The position numbers were made by a program, and so were the translations under genes. A stretch of 64,000 nt of DNA from a virus. The notes below the pieces were generated by a model. That model did no database searches. It saw only the letters and a list, made by a program, of their open reading frames with translations, and had not been told where the DNA came from. The DNA lies in IMG/VR virus record IMGVR_UViG_3300044911_002321, positions 1-64,000 of that record. One strand, given 5' to 3'. Position 1 is the first letter of the stretch. The number at the start of each line of letters is the position of its first letter. Positions 13,721 to 20,981 of this stretch are shown here, one piece after another.

Positions 13721-14104
13721 TCAGAAGTCCAGGTAGTCTTCTTCCTCAGGTTGAGACGATGCATCAACAGCCTTAGGCCTTGGTGCTGCACCGATAGTGG
13801 CACGTACTCCTGTGAGTTTGATCTCAGGGTACTTGAGTGCCACAAGTTGACCATCCTTCTGGTAGTGCGTCTTGATAGTGCTGATGCGTACACTCCACTG
13901 CGTGAGGATGAGTTGATGGCCTGCGACTAAGCTGCCCTTGTTAAATGCCGCAAGCAATCCATTGCTATTCGTAAACCGCAAGCGGCACGAACCGCCGAAT
14001 GGATCGTTGACTGCAATACTTGCAGCCAGGAAAACACTATTGTCTTCCCTGGACTTGAGCACCTTGAGGTCGGTGACATAGCGAATGATGGTTGAGCTGA
14101 ACAT
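13721..14104 (-). CDS. putative single-stranded DNA-binding-like protein, 127 aa
   Basis: Beta-rich body (TIIRYVTDLKVLKS, VFLAASIAVNDPFGGSCRLRF, HQLILTQWSVRISTI) compatible with an OB fold, then a proline/alanine linker and an acidic tip EEEDYLDF. An acidic tail ending in Asp-Phe is typical of SSB proteins that bind replication partners. No family match could be checked, so this is inference from layout and from the presence of replication genes. Confidence 0.45.
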   Translation of the reverse strand: MFSSTIIRYVTDLKVLKSREDNSVFLAASIAVNDPFGGSCRLRFTNSNGLLAAFNKGSLVAGHQLILTQWSVRISTIKTHYQKDGQLVALKYPEIKLTGVRATIGAAPRPKAVDASSQPEEEDYLDF

Positions 14105-14126
14105 GAGAATACTGTGGTGTTGACAA

Positions 14127-14182
14127 GCAGGATGTTGAGTCCTGCAGTAAACCCACCGACGTAGTACTGATGTACTGGTGGG
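14127..14182 (-). ncRNA. tandem stem-loops with CTCAACA loop
   Basis: Minus strand: CCCACC/GGTGGG (14152-14182) encloses AGTAC-ATCA-GTACT and is followed by GCAGGA-CTCAACA-TCCTGC (14127-14145). The second hairpin has the same loop as the one at 13111-13129 with a different stem. Confidence 0.6.
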
Positions 14183-14199
14183 AGGGCTTAGAGCAGGAA

Positions 14200-14433
14200 T
14201 CAGAATGCTACTGCATACATGATGTCTTGAAGCATGGTCATTGAGTAGTTGTAATACTCTCTCATCTCGTAGTAAAGCTCCTTGGTACCTGTCGGCATCC
14301 CTGACATGAATGTCAGGGAATCAAGGTCTTCCCACTCGCCATCTTTGATCTTCTGGAAGTGAAGCATAGAGCTGTCACCTCCATTCCAGATGACGCGATG
14401 GAGATTATCAAACTCAGGCTTGTAGATCAACAT
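14200..14433 (-). CDS. hypothetical protein, 77 aa
   Basis: Start MLIYKPEFDNLHRVIW at ATG 14433, placed by the leader hairpin upstream. Beta-rich first half, then methionine/tyrosine-rich helices (ELYYEMREYYNYSMTML). No family recognised. Confidence 0.6.
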   Translation of the reverse strand: MLIYKPEFDNLHRVIWNGGDSSMLHFQKIKDGEWEDLDSLTFMSGMPTGTKELYYEMREYYNYSMTMLQDIMYAVAF

Positions 14434-14449
14434 GGTGTTGTGTAGTAGA

Positions 14450-14525
14450 TGCCACGGGATTGTGGCAATAGTTGTGTGGGGCATTCGATGCCCCGGCTCA
14501 CGGCTGGTCAGAAGACCATCACAAC
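14450..14525 (-). ncRNA. tRNA-like structure 1 plus leader hairpin
   Basis: Minus strand: acceptor-like GTTGTG/CACAAC (14520-14525 with 14471-14476), hairpin TGGTC-TTCT-GACCA, a short GTGA arm, and T-like arm GGGGC-ATCGAAT-GCCCC. It is followed by TGCCAC-N6-GTGGCA (14450-14467). The fold includes the last 18 nt and the stop of the upstream gene. Confidence 0.6.
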
Positions 14526-14702
14526 GTCGTCGGCCTCCATCATCTCCTGGAAGGACATGATCTGCACGTCATGCGTGCCTTGGATGCCGTCGTTTAACTC
14601 GGGTGAGTTAAGTTGGAAGTCCATTTGTGCAGCTTCGATAAGTGCTTCTTCCCACTGGAAGGAGAAGCCGTGCTGCACGCCGTCAATCACGATGTAGTAC
14701 AT
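14508..14702 (-). CDS. hypothetical protein, 64 aa
   Basis: Start MYYIVIDGVQHGFSFQW at ATG 14702, preceded by CAACTCAACACC. Beta hairpin then helices ending MEADDVVMVF. No family recognised. Its 3' end is part of tRNA-like structure 1. Confidence 0.6.
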   Translation of the reverse strand: MYYIVIDGVQHGFSFQWEEALIEAAQMDFQLNSPELNDGIQGTHDVQIMSFQEMMEADDVVMVF

Positions 14703-14720
14703 GGTGTTGAGTTGAGTAGA

Positions 14721-14794
14721 TGCCACGGGATTGTGGCAATAACTGAGCAGGGGATTTGATCCCCCAGCATCACGCTCTACTTACGTAGGCTCAG
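14721..14794 (-). ncRNA. tRNA-like structure 2 plus leader hairpin
   Basis: The most tRNA-like copy. Minus strand: CTGAGC/GCTCAG (14789-14794 with 14743-14748), D-like CTAC-GTAA-GTAG, a minimal middle arm AGC-GTGAT-GCT, and T-like arm GGGGG-ATCAAAT-CCCCT joined to the acceptor without a gap. Then TGCCAC-N6-GTGGCA at 14721-14738. Total acceptor plus T stem is 11-12 bp. Confidence 0.65.
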
Positions 14795-14803
14795 CTAATA
14801 ACT

Positions 14804-14974
14804 TCAGCCTCGACGGATCTGAAGGTTCCTGTCTGCTTTACAAGCAGCAGAAATCTGCTGAGGCGTTGCTGCCTCGCAGAAGTAATTCGGATCACCTCCG
14901 AAGAAATGATCCGTAACCAAAGTAACTTTGCCGTCGTTAGTACGACGGACAAAGAACAGGTTGTTCAGTTGCAT
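14804..14974 (-). CDS. hypothetical protein, 56 aa
   Basis: Start MQLNNLFFVRRTNDGKVTL at ATG 14974, supported by GGAG six bases upstream; frames starting further upstream run through the leader. Beta-rich first half, then a helix PQQISAACKAD. No family recognised. Confidence 0.58.
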   Translation of the reverse strand: MQLNNLFFVRRTNDGKVTLVTDHFFGGDPNYFCEAATPQQISAACKADRNLQIRRG

Positions 14975-14994
14975 GGATCTCTCCATGTGTGTGG

Positions 14995-15064
14995 TGCCCA
15001 TCTCCACAGGGGGCAATAACTGGACCAGGGTTTGCACCTGGTCACCCGCTTAGACGGATCAGTT
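14995..15064 (-). ncRNA. tRNA-like structure 3 plus leader hairpin
   Basis: Minus strand: AACTG/CAGTT (15060-15064 with 15018-15022), small hairpin CCG-TCTAAG-CGG, T-like arm GACCAGG-TGCAAAC-CCTGGTC abutting the acceptor strand (5+7 = 12 bp). The upstream gene's stop TGA (15059-15061) is inside the fold. A variant leader hairpin TGCCC/GGGCA is at 14995-15015. Confidence 0.65.
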
Positions 15065-15241
15065 GGTTGGATAGTTGTTAGCTGCGCACCACGCAAGGTG
15101 GATGTCATGTGCCTCTACTGGCCACTCATGGTTGATGCATTGCTTTGCGGTCGCCTTATCCAACTGATGGATGGTGACCTGAGTACCAATGCCCATGATT
15201 GTGGCTGCGGCAATGACAATGGATGCGATGTGTTCGGTCAT
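15059..15241 (-). CDS. hypothetical protein with N-terminal membrane segment, 60 aa
   Basis: Start MTEHIASIVIAAATIMGIG at ATG 15241; the first 20 residues are hydrophobic enough for a membrane anchor. The rest includes HEWPVEAHDIHLAWC. No family recognised. Its stop lies in tRNA-like structure 3. Confidence 0.58.
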   Translation of the reverse strand: MTEHIASIVIAAATIMGIGTQVTIHQLDKATAKQCINHEWPVEAHDIHLAWCAANNYPTN

Positions 15242-15258
15242 GGTTGGTGTGAAGTAAA

Positions 15259-15322
15259 TGCCACTGGATTGTGGCAATGCTGATGGGAGGACTTGCACCT
15301 CCCTGTCCGCTTACGGATCAGC
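15259..15322 (-). ncRNA. tRNA-like structure 4 plus leader hairpin
   Basis: Minus strand: GCTGAT/ATCAGC (15317-15322 with 15279-15284), small hairpin CCG-TAAG-CGG, T-like arm GGGAGG-TGCAAGT-CCTCCC directly joined to the acceptor strand (6+6 = 12 bp). The stop TGA of the upstream gene is within the first stem. Leader hairpin TGCCAC-AATCCA-GTGGCA at 15259-15276. Confidence 0.68.
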
Positions 15323-15503
15323 GCCCGCTATAGGTAACGCGGGAGTTGTTGCGTTGGTTGTAACGGATGACGTCGCCTGTGATGCGGTCGTTGTAACGGA
15401 TGACGTCGCCAGTAATACGACGGTCGTTTGATTCGTGCCACTCTTGGGAAGCTGCCTGTGCGGCAGCAGAGAATGCACGTCCGAGGGATGTACGGAAACC
15501 CAT
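15318..15503 (-). CDS. hypothetical protein with internal repeat, 61 aa
   Basis: Start MGFRTSLGRAFSAAAQAAS at ATG 15503. It contains a direct repeat (R/D)RITGDVIRYN twice in a row, then SRVTYSGR. No family recognised. The DNA repeat is visible as two GGATGACGTCGCC units on the plus strand. Confidence 0.55.
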   Translation of the reverse strand: MGFRTSLGRAFSAAAQAASQEWHESNDRRITGDVIRYNDRITGDVIRYNQRNNSRVTYSGR

Positions 15504-15519
15504 GGTGTTAGGTAGTAGA

Positions 15520-15589
15520 TGCCACTGGATTGTGGCAATGACCAGAGCCAGGCATTGCACCTGGCTTGGGAGCTATGACTCACCTGGTC
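15520..15589 (-). ncRNA. tRNA-like structure 5 plus leader hairpin
   Basis: Minus strand: GACCAG/CTGGTC (15584-15589 with 15540-15545), hairpin GAG-TCATAG-CTC, T-like arm AGCCAGG-TGCAATG-CCTGGCT joined without a gap to the acceptor strand. The upstream stop TGA (15580-15582) follows the acceptor strand, as in the tRNA-Leu. Leader hairpin TGCCAC/GTGGCA at 15520-15537. Confidence 0.65.
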
Positions 15590-15765
15590 TGTAGTTGACG
15601 CACGAGCTTGCGCCCTGCGTCTAAGCTGAGGAGTGTGGAGCGATGCCACTCTCCTGGGCATTGCGCCTTGAGGATCATCTTCGTGACTCTCACGAGATTC
15701 TCCTCCTTGTTCACCTGGAACTTATAGACGGCTTCGTCTGTGGTCAGGGTGAAGTAGATGATCAT
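15580..15765 (-). CDS. hypothetical protein, 61 aa
   Basis: Start MIIYFTLTTDEAVYKFQV at ATG 15765 with AGAGGA ten bases upstream, one of few Shine-Dalgarno-like sites in this arm. Beta-rich N-terminus, helical basic C-terminus (GRKLVRQLQTR). No family recognised. A structured stretch (GACGT/ACGTC enclosing CGCAG/CTGCG) lies upstream near 15790-15825. Confidence 0.58.
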   Translation of the reverse strand: MIIYFTLTTDEAVYKFQVNKEENLVRVTKMILKAQCPGEWHRSTLLSLDAGRKLVRQLQTR

Positions 15766-16006
15766 GATTGATCCTCTTGATCTGCGACTGACGTGCGCAG
15801 AAGTAACGGCTGCGTTTAACGTCCAGCTTGACGAATGACCCTTGGATCTATTGCTCACTCTTCTGTCTTGCTTGTGTTGAAACAGTGACAATTACCTCGA
15901 GCTTCTCGATGAACTGTTCTGTATCTCCCGCAGTGACGCATAGCCGAAACCCGTTGCGCGCGAAGGGATCTCAGGGATTCGTACGCTGTCTGAAAGTGTT
16001 GCAGCC

Positions 16007-16027
16007 TGTGGAAAAACCTGTGGAAAA
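16007..16027 (-). promoter_or_regulatory. two tandem DnaA-box matches
   Basis: TGTGGAAAA at 16007-16015 and 16019-16027, the reverse complement of TTTTCCACA, the DnaA box reported for freshwater cyanobacteria. They sit 12 bp apart in the non-coding strand switch. Same motif twice near 59.86-59.98 kb. Confidence 0.55.
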
Positions 16028-16235
16028 CTCGTGCATGCCCCCGCTCCGCTCCAATTACTTCTCTACCCTCCCACCGTTCTTTTTTTTCTATGCACATTCG
16101 CATTCCCACAGGTGTTGCAAGAACCGTCAGAAAAATATTTTCCCTATTTTGGGTATATAGGGGCCATTTTCACGAAAAATCGTACACTATCAACAAAAAG
16201 TGTAGACGCTGCAAGGAGTTTGCCCAAGTTTTTAG

Positions 16236-16263
16236 ACAAAAAAGCCGGGGAAGCTACCCCGGC
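16236..16263 (-). terminator. rho-independent terminator
   Basis: On the minus strand GCCGGGG-TAGCTT-CCCCGGC is followed by TTTTTT. A 7-bp GC stem plus U-run directly downstream of the 16315-16536 gene. Confidence 0.85.
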
Positions 16264-16314
16264 GTTAATTAAATTTACACATTTTCTAAATAATTAAAAA
16301 ATTAAAATTCTAAT

Positions 16315-16536
16315 TTAAAATTCTGGACCGCTATTTTGACGTTTAAAGTTACCTGCCGCGACAAACGCACTTTTATATTTGTCTACATCTGGTTTCTGAC
16401 GTGCTAATTCCCGCTGCGCACCAGACGAAAACGTTTTAACAGTAATTGGATCAGCACCTGCATCCTCTAATTCTTTTGTTTTGTCCGCAATTGCCCTTAA
16501 TGCAAGTGCACGTTGCGCCCTATCCGCAGGATCCAT
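16315..16536 (-). CDS. hypothetical protein, 73 aa
   Basis: Basic, helical protein (MDPADRAQRALALRAIADK ... FVAAGNFKRQNSGPEF). It is a single minus-strand gene opposite the virion module, with its own terminator. The composition resembles the small virion proteins rather than the left arm. No family recognised. Confidence 0.6.
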   Translation of the reverse strand: MDPADRAQRALALRAIADKTKELEDAGADPITVKTFSSGAQRELARQKPDVDKYKSAFVAAGNFKRQNSGPEF

Positions 16537-16600
16537 AGATTTCTTGGTACTTTCGCTGTATATAGTCTAACGTACGTTGTCATTTCTTGAATTTTGCACC

Positions 16601-16608
16601 TTAAAATA
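16601..16608 (+). promoter_or_regulatory. TTAAAATA promoter-like motif
   Basis: AT-rich octamer 35 nt before the first virion gene; one of about ten TTAAAATA/TATAATA matches ahead of plus-strand genes. Confidence 0.45.
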
Positions 16609-16643
16609 CAGATATCATAAAAATATCAAGCGATAGAACGCAC

Positions 16644-19600
16644 ATGGCGGAATATTACGAAGAATCACGTAACGAAGGTCCAAATATCTTAGGAATGGCG
16701 GGGCTTCTTGGCTTAGGTGCCCTCGCTGGTGCTGGTGGCTACTACGCATTACGTAACACCAAGGGAAAGAATGCGGCGGCAGAGGCATTGACACGTGCTG
16801 CCCGTAGTGAACGCCCCCGTGGTGTACAAATGACTGACCTTGGCGCACGACGTACCGGTGATTTTGGACTCGTTGACATTCCACCGTCACGTTCTGCTCG
16901 TGTTACAGGTGATCGTGGTGTAACTCAATCGCCTATAACAAACGATGTTGTAACAAATTTACCGGAAGTCATTTCTTCTGCACCACAAGAACGAATGGTG
17001 CGTCGTCACGGACGTATGGTACCACTTTCTTCTGTACAACCTCGAGTTGCTCCACATGCACCGGAGCAATACTCCAATGTTCCACCGAGTGTGCCGCCAA
17101 CTACACCTACTTCTGAACTGCGTTCCCAGGTGTACGCCAATGTAGCTGCCAAGCCTGCGTCGGAATTACCAAGGGTATATAAACCCCAAGGTGGTACGAC
17201 CGAAGAAATGCTTGTTACTGATCCCAATACAGGTGAGATTTACCGCAGGGGTGGCGGTGGCGCATATTTTGCGAGTAAAGCGGCAGAATTAGCAGGCAAC
17301 ATTGTAACGGACCTACCAGAAGTCGTTGCTTCCGCCCCACGGGAACGAATGGTGCGTCGTCAAGGACGCATGGTACCGCTTTCTTCTTTACAGCAAAAGC
17401 AACCAGCCATCCCAAGTGCAACCGTTGATCTCAATACCTTAGAAGCACAGCCTACCGCTCCCGTTCAAACAACTACACGTTCTCAGCCACAAGGTCAGTT
17501 CCTTGCGTTCCATCAAGAACTAGGCAGAAAAGGTTATAGCTTAATGGGGAATCCTTACGATAATGAACTCATTCTTTTGACCGATAGTGGAAAAGAGTTA
17601 TATCTTAAAAACCCACTTTCTTCTCATCCAAAAGAATCTATTCGCCAAGTAGCGTTACAAGAAGAGCAAATTGGTCGTCAAGCCCTGGCGAATGCAGGGT
17701 TTACTTTGGAGCAAGCAGAAGAAGCACGTCTTGAACAATTCCAACGTGCTTTTGGCGGCAACCCTGATTTACAAAACCAAGCAACAAGCGCAGTCGAATC
17801 TGGTGCATCGCAACAAGAAGGACGTGTATGGCAACAGCTCTCACGTAACGAAGATCTTGATAAAACACAGATTGCGCAATTAGAAGCACAAGCTGATGCG
17901 GACTATAAAGCAATGTTGGGATCTAATCCCAGTGAATGGTCTGGCGTTGAAGGTGACGTCGCAATCAATAAGGTAGCTCAAGCTTTACCTGATGGACTTC
18001 CCATCGATCAGGCTGAAGGTATTGGCTACGACCTGCGCACTGGAGAACGCTTTAAGTTTGGTGGTGCGCGTCCAGCACGTACGGGCCTTGCTCCTGGCGG
18101 TACTATCGAATTACAAGCAGCCCCTGGCGCAGACCTAGGACAGAGTTCGGCAGCACGGTTCCTTCAGCAACGACGGGAAAAGCTGATGGAAGATGCCGGT
18201 ACTTCCGGACGTTTAGAAACCCAATTAGCCAAGGCATTTGGTCCTGAAGCATGGCGCGAAGATCCTAAAGCTACAAGGCGTCGCAACGCACTTAAACTTG
18301 GCGCGGCAGGTAATGAGCAGTTTTTTGAAAACTTAAACGAAGGAACCGTAACAATTGCCGGAGAACAATTCCCTGTATCGTCCTTGAAAGAAGGTGTATA
18401 CATGGAAGATACCGCACAAAATCTTGTTGACAAAGTCAAAGGCTATAAAAATTGGCTAGGTAATATTCGGTTAGAAGAAACACGTAATCAAATTGGTTTA
18501 GCAAATGAGCTAGACAACTTGATGGCGCAAGATGCTTTACTTCAAGCCGATGTCGCAAATATGAACGAAGGACGCAGATCTTTCTCGAGCCCACAAGAAC
18601 GTGATGCATACATTACGGCAAGCCGAGGTCGTGAAGTTGCTTTAGATCTACAAGACGAGCTTGACGCACGGGTTAACGAGACGTTGCGTAACTTCGAGAT
18701 GAGTGAGCGACGTCTCCTTGGCGCTGAGAAAGCAACTGCACGTAACATCCGAAGGGCTGCTGTTCCTCAGAAACTAATGGGTGGCGTAGAGGAAGGTATT
18801 GTTGTTCGTCCTATCCTTACGGCACCAGACAACATGGTGGTTGAAGAAGGTGAGCTTTCTAATATTGAACGTGGGCGTCCTGTTGGTCAATACATTTCTC
18901 AAGAGCAGCTTGAGATTGTTCCAGGAGGCCTTCTATCTGGTGGCCGCGCAAAATCTGTTCCCAACATTGGCTCAGATCTTGGTATTGATCCTGAAACTGG
19001 TGATCGCATTACGTTACCTAACGTTAATCAAGACACTGGTGAGACCCTCGTTCAGAAGCTTGCCGGTAAGCGTATGGGCGCTGATGTAAACGTGCGTGGC
19101 CGCGGTGGCGTCGCAGGAATGGAAACCAAAGCTTCCATTGGCATCTACGGTCCAGAGCTTGCCGAGTATGGCACTTCTGCAATGACCAAACAAGGCGAGT
19201 ATACGCCTCAAGCTAGTCGTCCACCTAGCGCAACTGACTCCTCGGTAGGTGTATATAAAGTTCGTAAGTATGTTGTAGATGACGAAAATCCTGAAGGCAA
19301 AGCCGTATTCTTTAGTTCTCCCAGTTCTTACGTAGAACCCGAAGCGTATAAGTATTCGCAAGCCATTACTCCACAAGGGTTGCAGTCTATTGACTTGAGT
19401 CGGGCAGTTCAAGGTATTTACGCAAGCGATCCACGTGAGCTGGCAGAAGCCAAAGTAAAAGTTGGCTTGAGTGGTATGGCACAACTTGCCGGTAAGCAAT
19501 TACCTCCATCGGCAACCAGTAGCCGTTTTGGTGCCACAGGCCCGTCAACTCCTTTAGAAAGAACTATTCAAGAACGAACTCCAGAAGGACAATTTAAGAC

Positions 19601-20111
19601 TTATCAGGTTTCTAATCGTCCAGTAGCTCCGACCGAAGAACCGATTGCAAGTCCCCTGGAACCAACACAGCTTAGCTTCCGTTCTGATGTTGTTCCGCCT
19701 ATTGCACGTACACGCGTATCCGAAGCAGATGCTTATGCAAATCAACTTGCAAACTATATGGCTAAAATGCAAAGAGGACAAACAGAAGCAACAAGTTCTC
19801 CCGCAGTCATTCAACCTAATTTAGTTGTAGCCGAAGAGTATCAATTACCTCTGGCTCTTTCCGCAGGTGCACCTACACCTCAGATGCAAGGTCCTATGCG
19901 TGCTACTCCACAACTTAGAGGACTTGAAGCACCTATACAATATGTAGAGACGTATCAACCAACGTTGTTTGCAGCACCTACTGAAACCCTGGCACTTCAA
20001 AATCCGGTCGCAAACTTAACCTTGCGTGAAAGAAATGCAGAAAATCGTTTACAACGGATTAGAGAAGACATTGCAAACAGGCAACAACGTCGTCTTGCAG
20101 GAGGTATCTAA
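16644..20111 (+). CDS. large putative internal virion protein, 1155 aa
   Basis: N-terminal glycine-rich membrane segment (about residues 15-38, MAGLLGLGALAGAGGYYAL), then a long, polar, Gln/Ala/Pro-rich body. A ~30-residue unit is repeated: LPEVISSAPQERMVRRHG with RMVPLSS at about 104-130 and LPEVVASAPRERMVRRQG with RMVPLSS at about 221-247. It opens the plus-strand late module and is followed without a gap by two small charged proteins. Size, position and the membrane segment suit an ejection or internal core protein; no enzymatic domain is recognised. Confidence 0.65.
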   Translation: MAEYYEESRNEGPNILGMAGLLGLGALAGAGGYYALRNTKGKNAAAEALTRAARSERPRGVQMTDLGARRTGDFGLVDIPPSRSARVTGDRGVTQSPITNDVVTNLPEVISSAPQERMVRRHGRMVPLSSVQPRVAPHAPEQYSNVPPSVPPTTPTSELRSQVYANVAAKPASELPRVYKPQGGTTEEMLVTDPNTGEIYRRGGGGAYFASKAAELAGNIVTDLPEVVASAPRERMVRRQGRMVPLSSLQQKQPAIPSATVDLNTLEAQPTAPVQTTTRSQPQGQFLAFHQELGRKGYSLMGNPYDNELILLTDSGKELYLKNPLSSHPKESIRQVALQEEQIGRQALANAGFTLEQAEEARLEQFQRAFGGNPDLQNQATSAVESGASQQEGRVWQQLSRNEDLDKTQIAQLEAQADADYKAMLGSNPSEWSGVEGDVAINKVAQALPDGLPIDQAEGIGYDLRTGERFKFGGARPARTGLAPGGTIELQAAPGADLGQSSAARFLQQRREKLMEDAGTSGRLETQLAKAFGPEAWREDPKATRRRNALKLGAAGNEQFFENLNEGTVTIAGEQFPVSSLKEGVYMEDTAQNLVDKVKGYKNWLGNIRLEETRNQIGLANELDNLMAQDALLQADVANMNEGRRSFSSPQERDAYITASRGREVALDLQDELDARVNETLRNFEMSERRLLGAEKATARNIRRAAVPQKLMGGVEEGIVVRPILTAPDNMVVEEGELSNIERGRPVGQYISQEQLEIVPGGLLSGGRAKSVPNIGSDLGIDPETGDRITLPNVNQDTGETLVQKLAGKRMGADVNVRGRGGVAGMETKASIGIYGPELAEYGTSAMTKQGEYTPQASRPPSATDSSVGVYKVRKYVVDDENPEGKAVFFSSPSSYVEPEAYKYSQAITPQGLQSIDLSRAVQGIYASDPRELAEAKVKVGLSGMAQLAGKQLPPSATSSRFGATGPSTPLERTIQERTPEGQFKTYQVSNRPVAPTEEPIASPLEPTQLSFRSDVVPPIARTRVSEADAYANQLANYMAKMQRGQTEATSSPAVIQPNLVVAEEYQLPLALSAGAPTPQMQGPMRATPQLRGLEAPIQYVETYQPTLFAAPTETLALQNPVANLTLRERNAENRLQRIREDIANRQQRRLAGGI

Positions 20112-20336
20112 ATGACTAAAGACAAAAAAGACAAGAACTGGATCGACAAGGCTGAGATTAAAAAAGGTGCGTTCACCAAGAAAGCAGCTAAAAAAGGTAT
20201 TACCACTGCGCAGTTACAAGAGAACGTACTTGCCAATCCAGAGGATTATGATAAGTCCACCGTTAAGCAAGCAAACTTACGCAAGACTTTAGTATCATTG
20301 AAAAAGAAAAAGTACCGCAAAGCTGAGGAAGATTAA
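20112..20336 (+). CDS. lysine-rich small protein, 74 aa
   Basis: Very basic (MTKDKKDKNWIDKAEIKKG ... SLKKKKYRKAEED). The FTKKAAKKGITTAQLQENV part resembles short 'KKG' proteins common in phage virion modules. Start ATG follows the previous stop directly (TAAATG). Confidence 0.6.
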   Translation: MTKDKKDKNWIDKAEIKKGAFTKKAAKKGITTAQLQENVLANPEDYDKSTVKQANLRKTLVSLKKKKYRKAEED

Positions 20337-20950
20337 TGGCACGGGATGCACGCCTTGCTGGTCACGGCAGCAATTACTTTTCTGGGAATGAACCGCAGCG
20401 TTACATTGACTTTACAAAAGACGTCTTTGAGCGAAAAAGTAAAGTAGATTATGCAACGTTGTTTACAACACCTGCTGATAGTTTTCAAACACCTTTTTCC
20501 CCTGGTCGTTTTAATGAAACAGATATTAGAAAAAGCCTTGCGGCACGAAAGTTAAAGTTAAATCCTGGCTTGGGATATGTTGAGTTTAAAGAAGACGAAA
20601 AAGGTCGCGTTGTTCCCAACGAAGTGTTTGCTGGTATTGGCGGACCCTTTAGGCGTGATGAAGATTATGACTTTGAAACAGGTCGCCCAAAGACAAGACA
20701 ACGTCCAGAAGATCAGCCTGATTACAATCCCATGTGGAAAGAGATGTATTCCTATAGTCCGACCGTAAAAGAGCTTAGCGAAAATCCAATGCCATCTTTT
20801 TATAACCCAGATCCCACGGGACGTATCATGGAGCGGCAAAAAGCTAAAGCTGAGAATGAAGTGGAGGACAACAAATCTGTTGCGCAATTACTTGCGGAAG
20901 ATAAAGGTGGCAAGGGTAAAAAAGAAGATGAAAAAAGCTCTAAAGCCTAG
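20336..20950 (+). CDS. putative virion protein, 204 aa
   Basis: Hydrophilic, low in cysteine, with proline-rich segments and a charged, lysine-rich C-terminus (AEDKGGKGKKEDEKSSKA). ATG overlaps the previous stop (TAATG). No domain recognised; virion role inferred from position. Confidence 0.55.
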   Translation: MARDARLAGHGSNYFSGNEPQRYIDFTKDVFERKSKVDYATLFTTPADSFQTPFSPGRFNETDIRKSLAARKLKLNPGLGYVEFKEDEKGRVVPNEVFAGIGGPFRRDEDYDFETGRPKTRQRPEDQPDYNPMWKEMYSYSPTVKELSENPMPSFYNPDPTGRIMERQKAKAENEVEDNKSVAQLLAEDKGGKGKKEDEKSSKA

Positions 20951-20954
20951 CGCT

Positions 20955-20962
20955 TTATAATA
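20955..20962 (+). promoter_or_regulatory. TTATAATA promoter-like motif
   Basis: Located 19 nt before the 20982 start. Confidence 0.45.
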
Positions 20963-20981
20963 AAAGAAAAACAATATTCAG

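Larger units (their letters stand above)
15766..16314. other. non-coding strand-switch region
   Basis: No convincing gene on either strand. Contents from left to right: a structured leader near 15790-15825, two tandem DnaA-box matches (16007-16027), a pyrimidine-rich tract with an 8-T run near 16080, an inverted repeat TACACT ... AGTGTA near 16184, and a terminator at 16236-16263. Transcription of the left arm probably starts in or near it; it is also a candidate replication origin. Confidence 0.6.

Noticed and set aside
14743-15589. Annotating the five tRNA-like folds as functional tRNAs
   Set aside because: They are 44-55 nt, lack a full anticodon arm and a 3' CCA, and have no readable anticodon loop of seven.
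15828-16160. Frames on both strands in the strand-switch region (also 15855-16109 minus)
   Set aside because: Low-complexity translations spanning a leader and a T-run; no neighbour spacing or ribosome site supports them.
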